Positions 50,889-60,057 of a DNA stretch of 64,000 nt are shown here, piece after piece. The notes under the pieces were generated by a model. It saw only the letters and a program-made list of their open reading frames with translations. It made no database searches and was not told the origin of the DNA. Positions within the stretch are counted from its first letter, which is position 1. Each line of letters opens with the position of its first letter. This DNA is from Fretibacterium sp. OH1220_COT-178 (GTDB lineage Bacteria > Synergistota > Synergistia > Synergistales > Aminobacteriaceae): positions 1-64,000 of the forward strand of contig NZ_RQYL01000008.1 in the NCBI RefSeq assembly GCF_003860125.1. Direction: 5' to 3'. A program made the position numbers and the translations under genes.

Positions 50889-52382
50889 ATGCAGTACGTC
50901 AATGCGGGGTCTCAATTTGTCGTCATCATGGTCCTGTACGTGGCTTTTCTGATTGGTTTCGGCTTCTGGCAGGGGCGCAAAGTGAAGAGCTCCGAGGACT
51001 ATTCCATAGCTGGAAGATCGCTTCCAGGCTGGGTTGCGGCCCTATCCGAACGGGCTACGGCGGAGTCCTCCTGGTGCCTTTTGGGCCTGCCCGGCGTGGT
51101 CTACGCGGCGGGACTCTCGGGGACCTGGACGGCCATCGGGAGCTTCCTGGGTGTTGTCCTCTCCTGGCTGCTGATCGCCCGTCCTCTGAGGAAGGACGCG
51201 GAGCGCTGCCGAGCCGTCACCTTCACGGACTACCTGAGTAAGCGCTTCGGGGCCATGGGGACCTGGATCAAGGTGTTCAGCAGCTGTGCCATCGTATTCT
51301 TCTTTTTCTTCTATGTCGGGGCGCAGCTGATCGGCGGCGCGAAGACCTTCTATACCGTGTTCGGCATCCCCCTCAACCTGGGCATGTTGCTGACCTTCGC
51401 CATCGTCATCCCCTATACCATGTACGGAGGGTTCGGCAGCGTGGTCTATACCGACTGCGTTCAGGCCCTGGTGATGTTGGGCGCCCTCTTCCTGGCCCCC
51501 GTCTTCGGGGTCTGGTACATCCACACCCACCCGGAGGTCTGGGCTTCCTCGATCTCCGAGGCCCTGGCGCGTTCCGCACCCAGCTACAGCAGCTGGACCG
51601 GCGGAGCGGTGGGATTCTTCGCCGGAGCGACAGTGGTGATCGGTGAAGGTTCGTGGTTTTTTGGTTTCCTCGGAGGCCTGCCGCAGCTGGCTACTCGTTT
51701 CATGGCGATACGGGACGATCGCGAGGCCTGCCTGGCGCGCAACGTGGGCATCCTCTGGAGCGCGTGTGCCTACATCGGAGCGCCCCTCATCGGTCTGGTG
51801 GGCATCGCCGTCTTTGGCCCCACGGGACTCTCCGATCAGGAGATGGTGACGCCGTCGCTGATGCTGAGGCTTTTTCATCCCATGCTGGCATCGCTGTTTC
51901 TGACCGGGGCCATCGCCGCCATGCTCTCCACGGCGGACTCCCTGCTGGTGCTGGCCTCGACGGAGCTGGCGGACAACGTCATCGTCCCGAGATTGCAGCG
52001 TACCCGGGAAGTTTCTCAGGAGAGGATGCTCCGGATCTCACGCCTCACCACGGGGGCCGTGGCCTGCGTTGCGCTCCTGGCGGCTTACGTCGTGCCGAGC
52101 AAGCTCATCAATACGGTGGTGGGGTATGCCTGGGCCGGAATCGGATGCACGTTCTCCGTCATCGTGCTGGGAGCGATCTTCTCCAGACGCTTCAATTCCA
52201 AGGCGGCCTTCGCGACCATGGTTGTCGGCGTGTTCTTTACGATATATTGGAATTTGATGGGCTACGAGTCGACGATCATGACGGCGCGGACCATGACGTT
52301 CGTGGTTTGCTGCGTTGTGGCGTTCGTCGTATCGCTTCTGACGGAGCCCGATCCTGTTTCGGAGGTTACGAAGATCGGATAG
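50889..52382 (+). CDS. Sodium:solute symporter (PutP/PanF-like)
   Basis: A 497-residue membrane protein with about 13 helices. It shows KVKSSEDYSIAGRSLPGWVAA, TFTDYLSKRFG, PYTMYGGFGSVVYTDCVQAL and AMLSTADSLLVLASTEL, all typical of the SSS family. Sodium-driven uptake of an organic nitrogen compound is likely from context; the substrate is unknown. The ATG follows a GGGGGGAAT site, 96 bases after the ureohydrolase. It is the last gene of this plus-strand unit. Confidence 0.9.
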   Translation: MQYVNAGSQFVVIMVLYVAFLIGFGFWQGRKVKSSEDYSIAGRSLPGWVAALSERATAESSWCLLGLPGVVYAAGLSGTWTAIGSFLGVVLSWLLIARPLRKDAERCRAVTFTDYLSKRFGAMGTWIKVFSSCAIVFFFFFYVGAQLIGGAKTFYTVFGIPLNLGMLLTFAIVIPYTMYGGFGSVVYTDCVQALVMLGALFLAPVFGVWYIHTHPEVWASSISEALARSAPSYSSWTGGAVGFFAGATVVIGEGSWFFGFLGGLPQLATRFMAIRDDREACLARNVGILWSACAYIGAPLIGLVGIAVFGPTGLSDQEMVTPSLMLRLFHPMLASLFLTGAIAAMLSTADSLLVLASTELADNVIVPRLQRTREVSQERMLRISRLTTGAVACVALLAAYVVPSKLINTVVGYAWAGIGCTFSVIVLGAIFSRRFNSKAAFATMVVGVFFTIYWNLMGYESTIMTARTMTFVVCCVVAFVVSLLTEPDPVSEVTKIG

Positions 52383-52503
52383 GGCATGACTTCGGATCGG
52401 TCCTGGGAGTCGAAATGGAGGAAGAATGCTTCCGCCGCGGCCCCCAGGACACCGAAAAATCCTTTTACTTTCGCTCTTTTCTGGAGTGGAGAGCATATAA
52501 AAC

Positions 52504-52881
52504 TCAGAGTTTTTCGGCGAGCGCTGCGGCCCGTGTCGTCCCGTCCGTGTGCCGGATGTCACCTGCGTCCGCGGCGCAGGCGATCGGAGCGCATGTTTTG
52601 CCGGAAAACTCCTCTTTCGCGCGATGGAGTGAGTGCAGCTTGTCGATCATTGCCTTGAGCTGTGCGGAGAATCCCCACCAAGAAACCGGAGAGGCGAAGA
52701 CCACGGCGTCCGCCTCCTCGACCTTGGGGGCGATCGTGTTGAAATCGTCGTCGAAAGTGCAGGCTTTGCTCGTTCTGTAGCAGAATTCATAGGCACGGCA
52801 CCCCCCGATGCGGAGTTCCGCAGCGTCAAAGCGAACCACGGTGTGTCCGAGCCCCGTTGTCCAGGCCTCCATTGTCTCCAT
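52504..52881 (-). pseudogene. Flavodoxin-like NAD(P)H-dependent oxidoreductase, N-terminally truncated
   Basis: A 125-codon frame with the middle and end of a flavodoxin-fold reductase: ETMEAWTTGLGHTVVRFDAA, ADAVVFASPVSWWGFSAQL and KAMIDKLHS. The family N-terminus with the FMN phosphate loop (GSPRxxGNT) is missing: the frame begins inside the sequence, with an ATG overlapping the oppF stop codon (TGATG). The cut falls exactly at the oppF end, which suggests a recombination or deletion junction. It may be translated by coupling to oppF but is unlikely to bind FMN normally. Confidence 0.7.
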
Positions 52882-53882
52882 CAGACCCGGTGACAGAACA
52901 CCATGTGCCCTGGCGTCACCTCCCGCGCCTGCGGCACCGACTCGGCGCAGAGGGGCACCGCCCGAGGACAGCGCGTCCGGAAGCGGCAGCCCGAGGGCGG
53001 ATCGATGGGGCTCGGCACCTCTCCCTCCAGCGGGGCGGCAGTGAGGATATGCCCGCCCGACAGATGGGGGACCGCCGAGAACAACGCCTCCGTGTAGGGG
53101 TGCCGCGGGGCGCCGAAGATCTGGTCCCTGTCCCCCATCTCGGCGATGCGCCCCAAATACATGATCGCCACGCGGTCGCTGATGTGCCGCACCACCGACA
53201 GGTCGTGGGCGATGAAGAGACAGGAGAACCCGTACTCCTCCCGGAGGTCCATCAGCAGGTTCAGGATCTGAGCCTGAATCGACACGTCGAGGGCCGAGAC
53301 CGGCTCGTCGGCGACGACCAGCTCGGGCTCCACCGCAAGGGCCCGGGCGATGCCAATTCTCTGGCGCTGGCCGCCGCTGAACTGGTGCGGATAGCGTCCG
53401 GCCTGCTCGGGACGGATGCCGACCCGCTCCAACAGCGCCAAAGCCCGTTCCTCCGCCTCGCTCCGCGTCCCCGCAATACCGTGAAAGAGCATCGGCTCCG
53501 TCAGGATCTCCCGGACCGAGAGCCGCGGGTTCAGCGAGGCGTAGGGGTCCTGGAAGATCATCTGTACGCGCCGGCGCAGGGGCAGCATCTGGCGCCGGGT
53601 GTAGCGCGTGATGTCGGCGCCGTCGAAGAAGACGCTCCCTCCTTTGGGCTCCAACAGTTTGATGACGGTGCGGGCCACCGTGGATTTGCCGCATCCCGAC
53701 TCGCCCACGAGGCTGAACACCTCGCCCCTCTCGATCCGGAAGCTGACCCCGTCGACCGCGCTGACGACGCGCGTGTGCCGCACCGGACGCCCCCCCTGGA
53801 ACCGGAGCCCGCCCAGCAGCCCTCGGTCCAGCTCGAACTTCTGAACGAGATCGCGTACCTCCATCAATGCCGAGCCGGCCAT
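52881..53882 (-). CDS. Oligopeptide/dipeptide ABC transporter ATP-binding protein (OppF/DppF type)
   Basis: A 333-residue ATPase: Walker A LVGESGCGKSTVARTV, Q-loop MIFQDPYASLNPRLSV, signature QFSGGQRQRIGIARAL, Walker B LVVADEPVSALDVSIQ and the OppF C-terminal zinc- or cluster-like CRFRTRCPRAVPLC segment. Together with the other subunits it imports peptides. The ATG follows GGAGGTTCGC, one base after the oppD stop. It closes the transporter operon; the truncated flavodoxin frame overlaps its stop. Confidence 0.93.
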   Translation of the reverse strand: MAGSALMEVRDLVQKFELDRGLLGGLRFQGGRPVRHTRVVSAVDGVSFRIERGEVFSLVGESGCGKSTVARTVIKLLEPKGGSVFFDGADITRYTRRQMLPLRRRVQMIFQDPYASLNPRLSVREILTEPMLFHGIAGTRSEAEERALALLERVGIRPEQAGRYPHQFSGGQRQRIGIARALAVEPELVVADEPVSALDVSIQAQILNLLMDLREEYGFSCLFIAHDLSVVRHISDRVAIMYLGRIAEMGDRDQIFGAPRHPYTEALFSAVPHLSGGHILTAAPLEGEVPSPIDPPSGCRFRTRCPRAVPLCAESVPQAREVTPGHMVFCHRV

Positions 53883-53883
53883 C

Positions 53884-54915
53884 TCAGCGAACCTCCTTTC
53901 GCTCGGGAGATTCCTTCCTCAGAGGGAAGTGGCAGCTGACCCGATGCCCGGGCTCGAGCTCCACGGGTTCGGGCTCCCGAACACGACACAGGTCGCGCGC
54001 ACAGTCGCAGCGGGGCGCGAAGTTGCAGCCCTCCGGAAGGTCGAACATGTTCGGGACGATCCCCGGGATGGTGTCGAGCCGACGCCGGTTGTCCTCCATG
54101 TTCGGAATGGAGCGGAGCAGCCCGTCGGTGTAGGGGTGGGCGCTTCGGTCGATGATCGTGCGCGTATCGCCGGATTCCACGATCTTGCCGCAGTACATGA
54201 CGTTGACCCGATCGGCCGACTCGGCCACCACGGCCAGGTCATGAGTCACCAGGATCAGCGAGCGCTCCCGTTCGCGAACCAGACGCACCATGAGCCGCAG
54301 AATCTGCGCCTGGATCGTCACATCCAGGGCGGTGGTGGGCTCGTCGGCGATGATCAGCTGCGGATCCGCAGCCAGGGCGATGGCGATGACCACCCGCTGG
54401 CGCATCCCCCCGCTGAACTGATGCGGGTAGTTGTTCAGGCGCGCCTCCGGGTTCGGTATCCCCACGGCACGGAGCTGCTCCACACAGGCCCTCCGACGCT
54501 CCGCCCGTCCCATCCGGGTGTGCAGGCGCAAGCACTCGTCCAGCTGCTGCCCCACGGTATAGACAGGGTTGAGCGACGTCATGGGGTCCTGAAAGACCAT
54601 GGAGATCTCCCGCCCCCGCAGGCGGTTCATCTCCGTCTCCGACAGGACCATCAGGTCCCGGCCTCCGAAGAGGACCCGGCCTCCCTCGATCCGCCCCGGC
54701 TCGTCGATCAGGCGGATGATGGAAAAACCCGTGACGGACTTGCCGCCCCCGGACTCCCCCACCACGGCCAGGACCTCGCCCCTCCGGACGTCGAACGACA
54801 CGCCGTCCACGGCCCGAACGACGCCCCTGAAGGTGTGGAAGTACGTCCTCAGGTCCCGGACCTCCAGGAGCACCTCGCCGGCCCGTCCGAGGGCGTTTTC
54901 GTTTTTCGATTCCAT
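53884..54915 (-). CDS. Oligopeptide/dipeptide ABC transporter ATP-binding protein (OppD/DppD type)
   Basis: A 343-residue ATPase with Walker [18 protein letters not shown]-loop [16 protein letters not shown], signature [17 protein letters not shown], Walker [17 protein letters not shown], and the OppD tail [15 protein letters not shown]. The ATG at 54915 follows GAGGTGACCGCC; the frame runs on far upstream without a better start. It lies 5 bases after oppC and 1 base before oppF. Confidence 0.93.
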   Translation of the reverse strand: MESKNENALGRAGEVLLEVRDLRTYFHTFRGVVRAVDGVSFDVRRGEVLAVVGESGGGKSVTGFSIIRLIDEPGRIEGGRVLFGGRDLMVLSETEMNRLRGREISMVFQDPMTSLNPVYTVGQQLDECLRLHTRMGRAERRRACVEQLRAVGIPNPEARLNNYPHQFSGGMRQRVVIAIALAADPQLIIADEPTTALDVTIQAQILRLMVRLVRERERSLILVTHDLAVVAESADRVNVMYCGKIVESGDTRTIIDRSAHPYTDGLLRSIPNMEDNRRRLDTIPGIVPNMFDLPEGCNFAPRCDCARDLCRVREPEPVELEPGHRVSCHFPLRKESPERKEVR

Positions 54916-54920
54916 GGCGG

Positions 54921-55820
54921 TCACCTCAGCCTCGGGTTCATCTCGTCGCGCAGGAAGTCCCCCAGAAGGTTGATCCCGAAGACGATGATCATGATGTAGA
55001 GCCCCGGCAGGATGGAGACCCACCAGAGTCCGCTGTAGAGCACGCTGAACCCGTCGTTGCAGAGCATGCCCAGCGACGGGCGCGTGATGGGCACGCCCAG
55101 CCCGAGAAAGCTCAGCGTCGCCTCCGTCAGGATGAAATTGCCCACCTGGATGGTCGACAGCACGATGATCGAGGCAAAGACGTTCGGCAGGATATGCCGC
55201 CGGAGCACCCTGCCGTCCGGCAGCCCGATGACCCGGGTCGCCTCGACGTACTCGCTCTTCTTGACGGTCAGGGTCTCGCCCCGGACGGTCCGCGCGTAGC
55301 GGACCCAGCCCACGAGGGTGAGCGAGAGCAGGATGTTCGCCACGCCGCGGCCCAGGACGGACATCAGGAAGAGCGCGATCAGCATGGACGGGAAGGAAAG
55401 CTGAACGTCCGCCAGACGCATGATGAAGGCATCGACGCGTCCGCCGTAATAGCCCGAGATCAGCCCCAGCGTGATGCCCAGGCCGCTGGCCAGGAGCGTT
55501 CCGACAACGCCGATGAAGAGCGAGACCCGGCTGCCGTAGACGATGGCGCTCAGCATGTCGCGCCCCTGCTGATCGGTCCCCAGGATGAAGGGCATCGATC
55601 CGCCGTCCGACCAGATCGGAGGCTTGTAGGCATCCCCCAGGTCGAGGGCGGAGAGGTCGTAGGGATTCTGGACGACCCAGAAGGGCCCGACGAGCGCCAC
55701 CGCCGTCACGAGGAGGACGATCGCCGCACCGATCAGGGCCAGCTTGGAACGTTTGAAGCGCGCCCAGCCCTCGGAGGCCATGAGCGCCCGCCAGAAATTT
55801 CTGCGTTTCGTATGCGTCAT
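54921..55820 (-). CDS. Oligopeptide/dipeptide ABC transporter permease (OppC/DppC type)
   Basis: A 299-residue permease with six membrane helices. Typical points: the N-terminal helix after KLALIGAAIVLLVTAVALVG, FILGTDQQGRDMLSAIVYGSR (the DppC-type GTDxxGRD), the EAA loop SEYVEATRVIGLPDGRVLRR and ATLSFLGLGVP. The ATG at 55820 follows GGGGGGCAGGGT and restores the usual N-terminus. It lies 11 bases after oppB. Confidence 0.93.
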   Translation of the reverse strand: MTHTKRRNFWRALMASEGWARFKRSKLALIGAAIVLLVTAVALVGPFWVVQNPYDLSALDLGDAYKPPIWSDGGSMPFILGTDQQGRDMLSAIVYGSRVSLFIGVVGTLLASGLGITLGLISGYYGGRVDAFIMRLADVQLSFPSMLIALFLMSVLGRGVANILLSLTLVGWVRYARTVRGETLTVKKSEYVEATRVIGLPDGRVLRRHILPNVFASIIVLSTIQVGNFILTEATLSFLGLGVPITRPSLGMLCNDGFSVLYSGLWWVSILPGLYIMIIVFGINLLGDFLRDEMNPRLR

Positions 55821-55831
55821 ACCCTGCCCCC

Positions 55832-56797
55832 CTAGCGCAGATCGATTCGGGGATCGATGAAGACGTACAGGACGTCCACCACGAAGTTGATAAAGACGAA
55901 AAGCACCGCGACAAACAGGATGTAGGCCGCGACGATGGGACGGTCGGCGCTGTGGATGGCGTCGATGAGCAGCTTGCCCATGCCCGGCCACGCGAAGATG
56001 GTCTCCGTGATGGTGGTGAAGGCGATCAGGCTGCCCAGCTGGAGCCCGAAGATCGTCACCACGGGGATCAGGGTGTTCTTGAGCGCGTGCCCGAAGAGCA
56101 GACGGCGGCGCGGCACCCCCTTGGAACGGGCGAACTTGATGTAGTCCTGCTTCATATTCTCCTGCATCCCCGCCCGGGTCAGGCGCATGATGGTGGCGAC
56201 GCTGCCGAGCGCCAGCGTGACGGCCGGAAGGACGACGTGCGCCCAGCCGTCCGCCGTCGCCAGGCTGGTTCGGATGCCCAGAAAGGTTCCGACCTCCCCC
56301 CGGCCCGAGACGGGCAGAAGCCCCAGATGGAGGCTGAAGAAGTAGATCATCACCATCCCGATCCAGAAGGAGGGCATGGAGATGCCGGCGATGGAGAGGC
56401 TCATGACGGACTTGCTGAAGAGCGATCGCGGATAGGCCCCTGCGAGGACGCCGCAGGGGATTCCGACGACGGCCGAGAGCAGGATCGCGACCAGAACCAG
56501 CTCGAGCGTAGCCGGAAGCCGCTCCAGGATCAGTCCCAGGGCGGAAAGATGGAACATGTAGGACCTGCCGAAATTTCCGCTCAGGGCGTTTTTCACGAAG
56601 ATCCCGTACTGAACGGGCAACGGCCTGTCCAGTCCCAGGGCCTGAGTGGCGGCCTGGATCTCCTCCGGGGTCGCACTTTCGCGGAGCATCAGGTAGACCG
56701 GATTGCCCATGACGCTGGTGAGCAGAAACACGATCACGGAGACCGCGAACAGGACGATGAAGAGCTGAATCAAACGTTTGACGATGAACTGAAGCAC
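55832..56797 (-). CDS. Oligopeptide/dipeptide ABC transporter permease (OppB/DppB type)
   Basis: A 321-residue permease starting LQFIVKRLIQLFIVLFAVSV, with six membrane helices, the periplasmic loop after ALGLDRPLPVQYGIFVKNAL, the EAA loop KFARSKGVPRRRLLFGHALK and the C-terminal FVVDVLYVFIDPRIDL. The GTG at 56797 follows GGAGGTGACGGA; the frame extends upstream through the hairpin region but without a binding site. It is the first gene after the substrate-binding protein and a terminator-like hairpin. Confidence 0.93.
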   Translation of the reverse strand: MLQFIVKRLIQLFIVLFAVSVIVFLLTSVMGNPVYLMLRESATPEEIQAATQALGLDRPLPVQYGIFVKNALSGNFGRSYMFHLSALGLILERLPATLELVLVAILLSAVVGIPCGVLAGAYPRSLFSKSVMSLSIAGISMPSFWIGMVMIYFFSLHLGLLPVSGRGEVGTFLGIRTSLATADGWAHVVLPAVTLALGSVATIMRLTRAGMQENMKQDYIKFARSKGVPRRRLLFGHALKNTLIPVVTIFGLQLGSLIAFTTITETIFAWPGMGKLLIDAIHSADRPIVAAYILFVAVLFVFINFVVDVLYVFIDPRIDLR

Positions 56798-56841
56798 TCC
56801 GTCACCTCCGAAGCGCCCCCGCGCGGGCGAAAGACGCAGGG

Positions 56842-56876
56842 AAAAGGCCCCGCCGGGCCGAAAAGCCGACGAGGCC
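56842..56876 (-). terminator. Attenuating hairpin between the binding-protein gene and oppB
   Basis: A 10-bp stem with GU pairs (arms 56866-56875 and 56847-56856) and four T residues after it, in the 115-base gap. It would let only part of the transcripts continue, giving more binding protein than permease. Confidence 0.6.
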
Positions 56877-56912
56877 AACCTTTAAGAGTTGGGGCGGATG
56901 ACTGCCGCCCGC

Positions 56913-58532
56913 CTACTTGAACTCGATGTCCCAGGCGTAGACGTGCTTGTCCTTGCGCGGGTGGTAGACGATGCGCTTGCCGTAGGCGTACAGGTCCTCC
57001 TGGAAGTGCAGGGGAATGTAGGAAACGTCGTCCGCAGCGATCTGCCAGACCTTCTTCATGATCGTACCGCGCTCCTCGTGGCTTCGGGACGCCAGCGCCC
57101 GGTCGATCAGAGCGTCCACCTCGGGGTTGAGATAATAGCCCCGGTTGACGCCGCCGAAGCCCGGCTTCACGGCCTTTCCGTCCTGGTTGAAGCTGTAGAG
57201 CAGGTCCTTGGCCAGCAGGGCGCTCTCGCCCACCGAGTCGGCCCAGCCCGTCATGCAGAGGTGAGTCTTGTCGCCCTCCTTGTTGGAGGTGGATATGTAG
57301 GTGAAGAAAATGGAACGGGACATGAGGTTGGGGTTGACCTTGATCCCCACCTTCTCCAGGTAGCCCGCGACCGCACCGGCGACGGCCGCGTCGTTGACGT
57401 AACGGTCGTTGGGAGCGTCCAAGGTGAGCTCGAAGCGGTAGCCGTCCTTCTGACGGGGATACCCCGCATCGTCCAGCAGCTTCTCCGCCAGCTTGGGGTC
57501 GTAGGCCAGGCGCTTGACGTCGGGATTGTAGCCGTTCAGCCCCTCCGGGATGTACGATGCGGCGGGCTTCGCGTAGCCGTTCATGACCTTGGCCACGATC
57601 TCGTCCTCGTTGATGGCCCGGTACATGGCCTCGCGAACCTCGCGCTTCTTCAGCGGGTTGGATCCGTCGGGGGACTTCAGGGGCATGGGCGCATCCTTGG
57701 AGGGGCTGTCGGTCCAGCCCGCCAGGTTCAGGTAGATCACCCTGAAGCTGGGTTGGGAGACGACGGTGATGTCCTTGTTGGCCTTGAGCATGTCCACGTT
57801 GCGGACCGGCACGTCCGTGATCAGGTCGACCGCGCCGGAGATCATGTTGGCCGTGCGCGTCCCCTCGTTGGTGATGGGCTTGAAGGTCACCGTCTCGACC
57901 TCCGGCTTCTCGCCCCAGTAGGCCTCGTTGCGCTTCAGCACCAGGCGGTCGCCCCGCACGTGCTCCACCACCGTGTAGCGGCCCGTCCCGTTGGGGGTCA
58001 GGGCGATCCACTCGTCGTCGTGGGACTCGCAGGTCTCCTTGTCGAGGATGAGCAGGTCCTTGAGGTGCGAGATCAGCAGCGTGTTGGGGGCACCGCTCAG
58101 AATCTTCACCGTGTGGTCGTCCGTCTTCTCGTAGCTCTCGACGCCGGCCAGACAGTAGGTGAAGGCGCTCTTGCCCTGACGCCGCGAACGGTCGAAGGTG
58201 AAGAGGACATCGTCGGCGGTGAAGTCGTTGCCGTTGTGGAACTTCACGCCCTTGCGCAGGTGCAGGGTCCAGGTGAGTCCGTCCTCGGAGAGCTCCCAGC
58301 TCTCCGCCAGCGCCGGAACGGGCTGGAGGTCCTTGTCTGGAGCCATCAGACGGTCGAAGATGTGGTCGTTGACCGCATTGGTGATGTCCTCGTTCAGGAC
58401 GTAGGGGTCCAGCGAGTGGACGTCGCCCGTCAGGCCGATCACGACCGACTTATCGGCCGCGAGCGCCCCCGGGACCAGCACCAACGCAAGCACAAAACAA
58501 ACCACGACACCGCAAAACCTTGTCTTCCTCAT
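56913..58532 (-). CDS. Peptide ABC transporter substrate-binding protein (DppA/OppA family)
   Basis: A 539-residue periplasmic binding protein (SBP family 5). Signal peptide [19 protein letters not shown] (cleavage near residue 25), then [20 protein letters not shown], the family [19 protein letters not shown] at about residue 85, and the [10 protein letters not shown] motif. The C-terminal lobe includes [14 protein letters not shown]. The ATG at 58532 is followed by the signal peptide; the longer frame upstream lacks one. A TATAAT-bearing promoter lies about 230 bases upstream. It heads the transporter operon. Confidence 0.93.
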   Translation of the reverse strand: MRKTRFCGVVVCFVLALVLVPGALAADKSVVIGLTGDVHSLDPYVLNEDITNAVNDHIFDRLMAPDKDLQPVPALAESWELSEDGLTWTLHLRKGVKFHNGNDFTADDVLFTFDRSRRQGKSAFTYCLAGVESYEKTDDHTVKILSGAPNTLLISHLKDLLILDKETCESHDDEWIALTPNGTGRYTVVEHVRGDRLVLKRNEAYWGEKPEVETVTFKPITNEGTRTANMISGAVDLITDVPVRNVDMLKANKDITVVSQPSFRVIYLNLAGWTDSPSKDAPMPLKSPDGSNPLKKREVREAMYRAINEDEIVAKVMNGYAKPAASYIPEGLNGYNPDVKRLAYDPKLAEKLLDDAGYPRQKDGYRFELTLDAPNDRYVNDAAVAGAVAGYLEKVGIKVNPNLMSRSIFFTYISTSNKEGDKTHLCMTGWADSVGESALLAKDLLYSFNQDGKAVKPGFGGVNRGYYLNPEVDALIDRALASRSHEERGTIMKKVWQIAADDVSYIPLHFQEDLYAYGKRIVYHPRKDKHVYAWDIEFK

Positions 58533-58764
58533 TTCCTCAAAAACTCCCTTCCTTTTCCGAGTATGGAGCATCGGCCCGTCATGGGCCGTCGGGAACATCT
58601 TCACGGGGCCTCCTCTGGCATCCTTTGCGGGCACCAAAAAATCGAGGGGCTCCGCCGCAAGCTCGCGCAACCTGAAAACTCGAGGCGCCCCAGGGAGGGA
58701 ACGCCGCCGAGCGGCAAATCGATCTCGAAAGAAATGGGTGAACTTTGCAACGTGAGGCTCGCCC

Positions 58765-58770
58765 ATTATA
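58765..58770 (-). promoter_or_regulatory. Probable -10 of the peptide transporter operon
   Basis: Perfect TATAAT on the minus strand, in a GC-poor pocket; no clear -35. The leader would be about 225 nt long, with no recognised aptamer. Confidence 0.45.
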
Positions 58771-58813
58771 ACGTATCCTCAGGTTTTGGATACGGCCCGG
58801 GCTTAACTTTTCC

Positions 58814-59287
58814 TCAAATCCAATCCTCGCCTCCATCGGGACGGATCCGCACCGTCACATCGACGACGGCTCCGTTGCGGATGGCGGGCAGGAGCTTGAC
58901 GTAAAAGGGATGAATGCCGGACAGGGTCAGGCTTTCGTCCAGGCCCGACCATAAAAGGGTCCCCTCGTCGCTCTCCCGGAGCTCGCCGCTGAAGTCTCGG
59001 CAGACGAAGTAATACGAGACGTATTCCCGGTCCTCCCCGTCCCGAAAGGCGTGCAGGATCCCCGCAAAGTCGAGATTCCCGACGACATAGCCCGTCTCCT
59101 CCAGCATCTCCCGCGCGCAGGCGGCGCGAAGGGATTCCCCCCGCCGTTTGCGCCCGCCGGGGACCGTCGTCTCCCCCCTGTAGGGCTCGTTGGCCCGACG
59201 AATCAGCAAAATCCTGTCGTCCCGAATCAGGAAACAGAAGACGATCGGCACGCAGTAATCGCAATGGTCCCAGCTTTCCGCACTCAT
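58814..59287 (-). CDS. Nudix hydrolase
   Basis: A 157-residue protein with a complete Nudix box, GGRKRRGESLRAACAREMLE followed by ETGY, matching Gx5Ex7REUxEExGU at about residues 43-66. It begins SAESWDHCDYCVPIVFCFLI. Nudix enzymes hydrolyse nucleoside diphosphates linked to another group; the substrate is not known. The ATG overlaps the stop of the TtcA-like gene (ATGA), so the two are coupled. Confidence 0.88.
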   Translation of the reverse strand: MSAESWDHCDYCVPIVFCFLIRDDRILLIRRANEPYRGETTVPGGRKRRGESLRAACAREMLEETGYVVGNLDFAGILHAFRDGEDREYVSYYFVCRDFSGELRESDEGTLLWSGLDESLTLSGIHPFYVKLLPAIRNGAVVDVTVRIRPDGGEDWI

Positions 59288-60057
59288 CGGACATCCTCCG
59301 TTGTCTCGTCGCCGGCCGCCGAAGTCCAGCGGTCGACGTCCGAAAGGTTTTCCAAAGCGTTGACGACGTTGCCGAACAGATCGGCAACGTCGCGGCGCAG
59401 CCCCTCCAGAAGCTCCTTCACCCGCTGCCGCTCGGTGCCGCCCGCGAAGGGGCAGACCGTCTCCAAAACGGGCAGTCCAAGGCGACGGACCTCGTCCACG
59501 ATCGCCGCCTCGGGGGAGGCGACCAAGGGGCGGATGACCGTGATGTCCGTCCGCGTCATGTGGGCCACGGGCTGAAAGCTGCGCGCGCGCCCGGCACGGA
59601 ACAGGTTCATGAAGAAGGTCTCCACCGCATCGTCCAGGCTGTGCCCGAGAGCCAGTCGATTGAACCCGTTGTCCCGCGCCCAGGAGCTCAGCAGCCCGCG
59701 CCGCATGTTGGCGCAGAAGCTGCACGGCGACCGCTCTCCGCGGCTCTCGATGATCTCCATCATCGGATGCTCGAGAGCCGTGTAGGGCACGTCCCGCACC
59801 GCGCAGTAGTCCCGGAGGAGCGAGACGTCCATGCCGGTCAGCGCCACGGTGCAGGCGGCCAGGTCGAAGCGCACGGGACTGCGGCGGCGGAGGTCCGAGA
59901 GCGCGTGCAGCAGCAGCAGACTGTCCTTGCCGCCCGAGAGCCCCACGACCACCCGGTCCCCCTCCGCGATCATGGAGTACCGCCCGAGCGCGCGCCCGAC
60001 CCGGCGCCTCAGCGCGCGGCAGAGCGGCTCTCCCCAAAGGGCGCCCGGCTCGCTCAT
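59284..60057 (-). CDS. TtcA-like PP-loop ATPase, probable tRNA thiolation enzyme
   Basis: A 257-residue adenylating enzyme: PP-loop VVVGLSGGKDSLLLLHAL (about 36-53), the CSFCANMRRGLL pair of cysteines (about 111-114), GHSLDDAVETFFMNLF and a third Cys in LETVCPFAGGT. The three cysteines correspond to the [4Fe-4S] ligands of TtcA, which makes 2-thiocytidine at tRNA position 32; related members thiolate other positions. The start overlaps the AbrB-like stop by four bases. Length is a little below E. coli TtcA. Confidence 0.87.
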   Translation of the reverse strand: MSEPGALWGEPLCRALRRRVGRALGRYSMIAEGDRVVVGLSGGKDSLLLLHALSDLRRRSPVRFDLAACTVALTGMDVSLLRDYCAVRDVPYTALEHPMMEIIESRGERSPCSFCANMRRGLLSSWARDNGFNRLALGHSLDDAVETFFMNLFRAGRARSFQPVAHMTRTDITVIRPLVASPEAAIVDEVRRLGLPVLETVCPFAGGTERQRVKELLEGLRRDVADLFGNVVNALENLSDVDRWTSAAGDETTEDVR

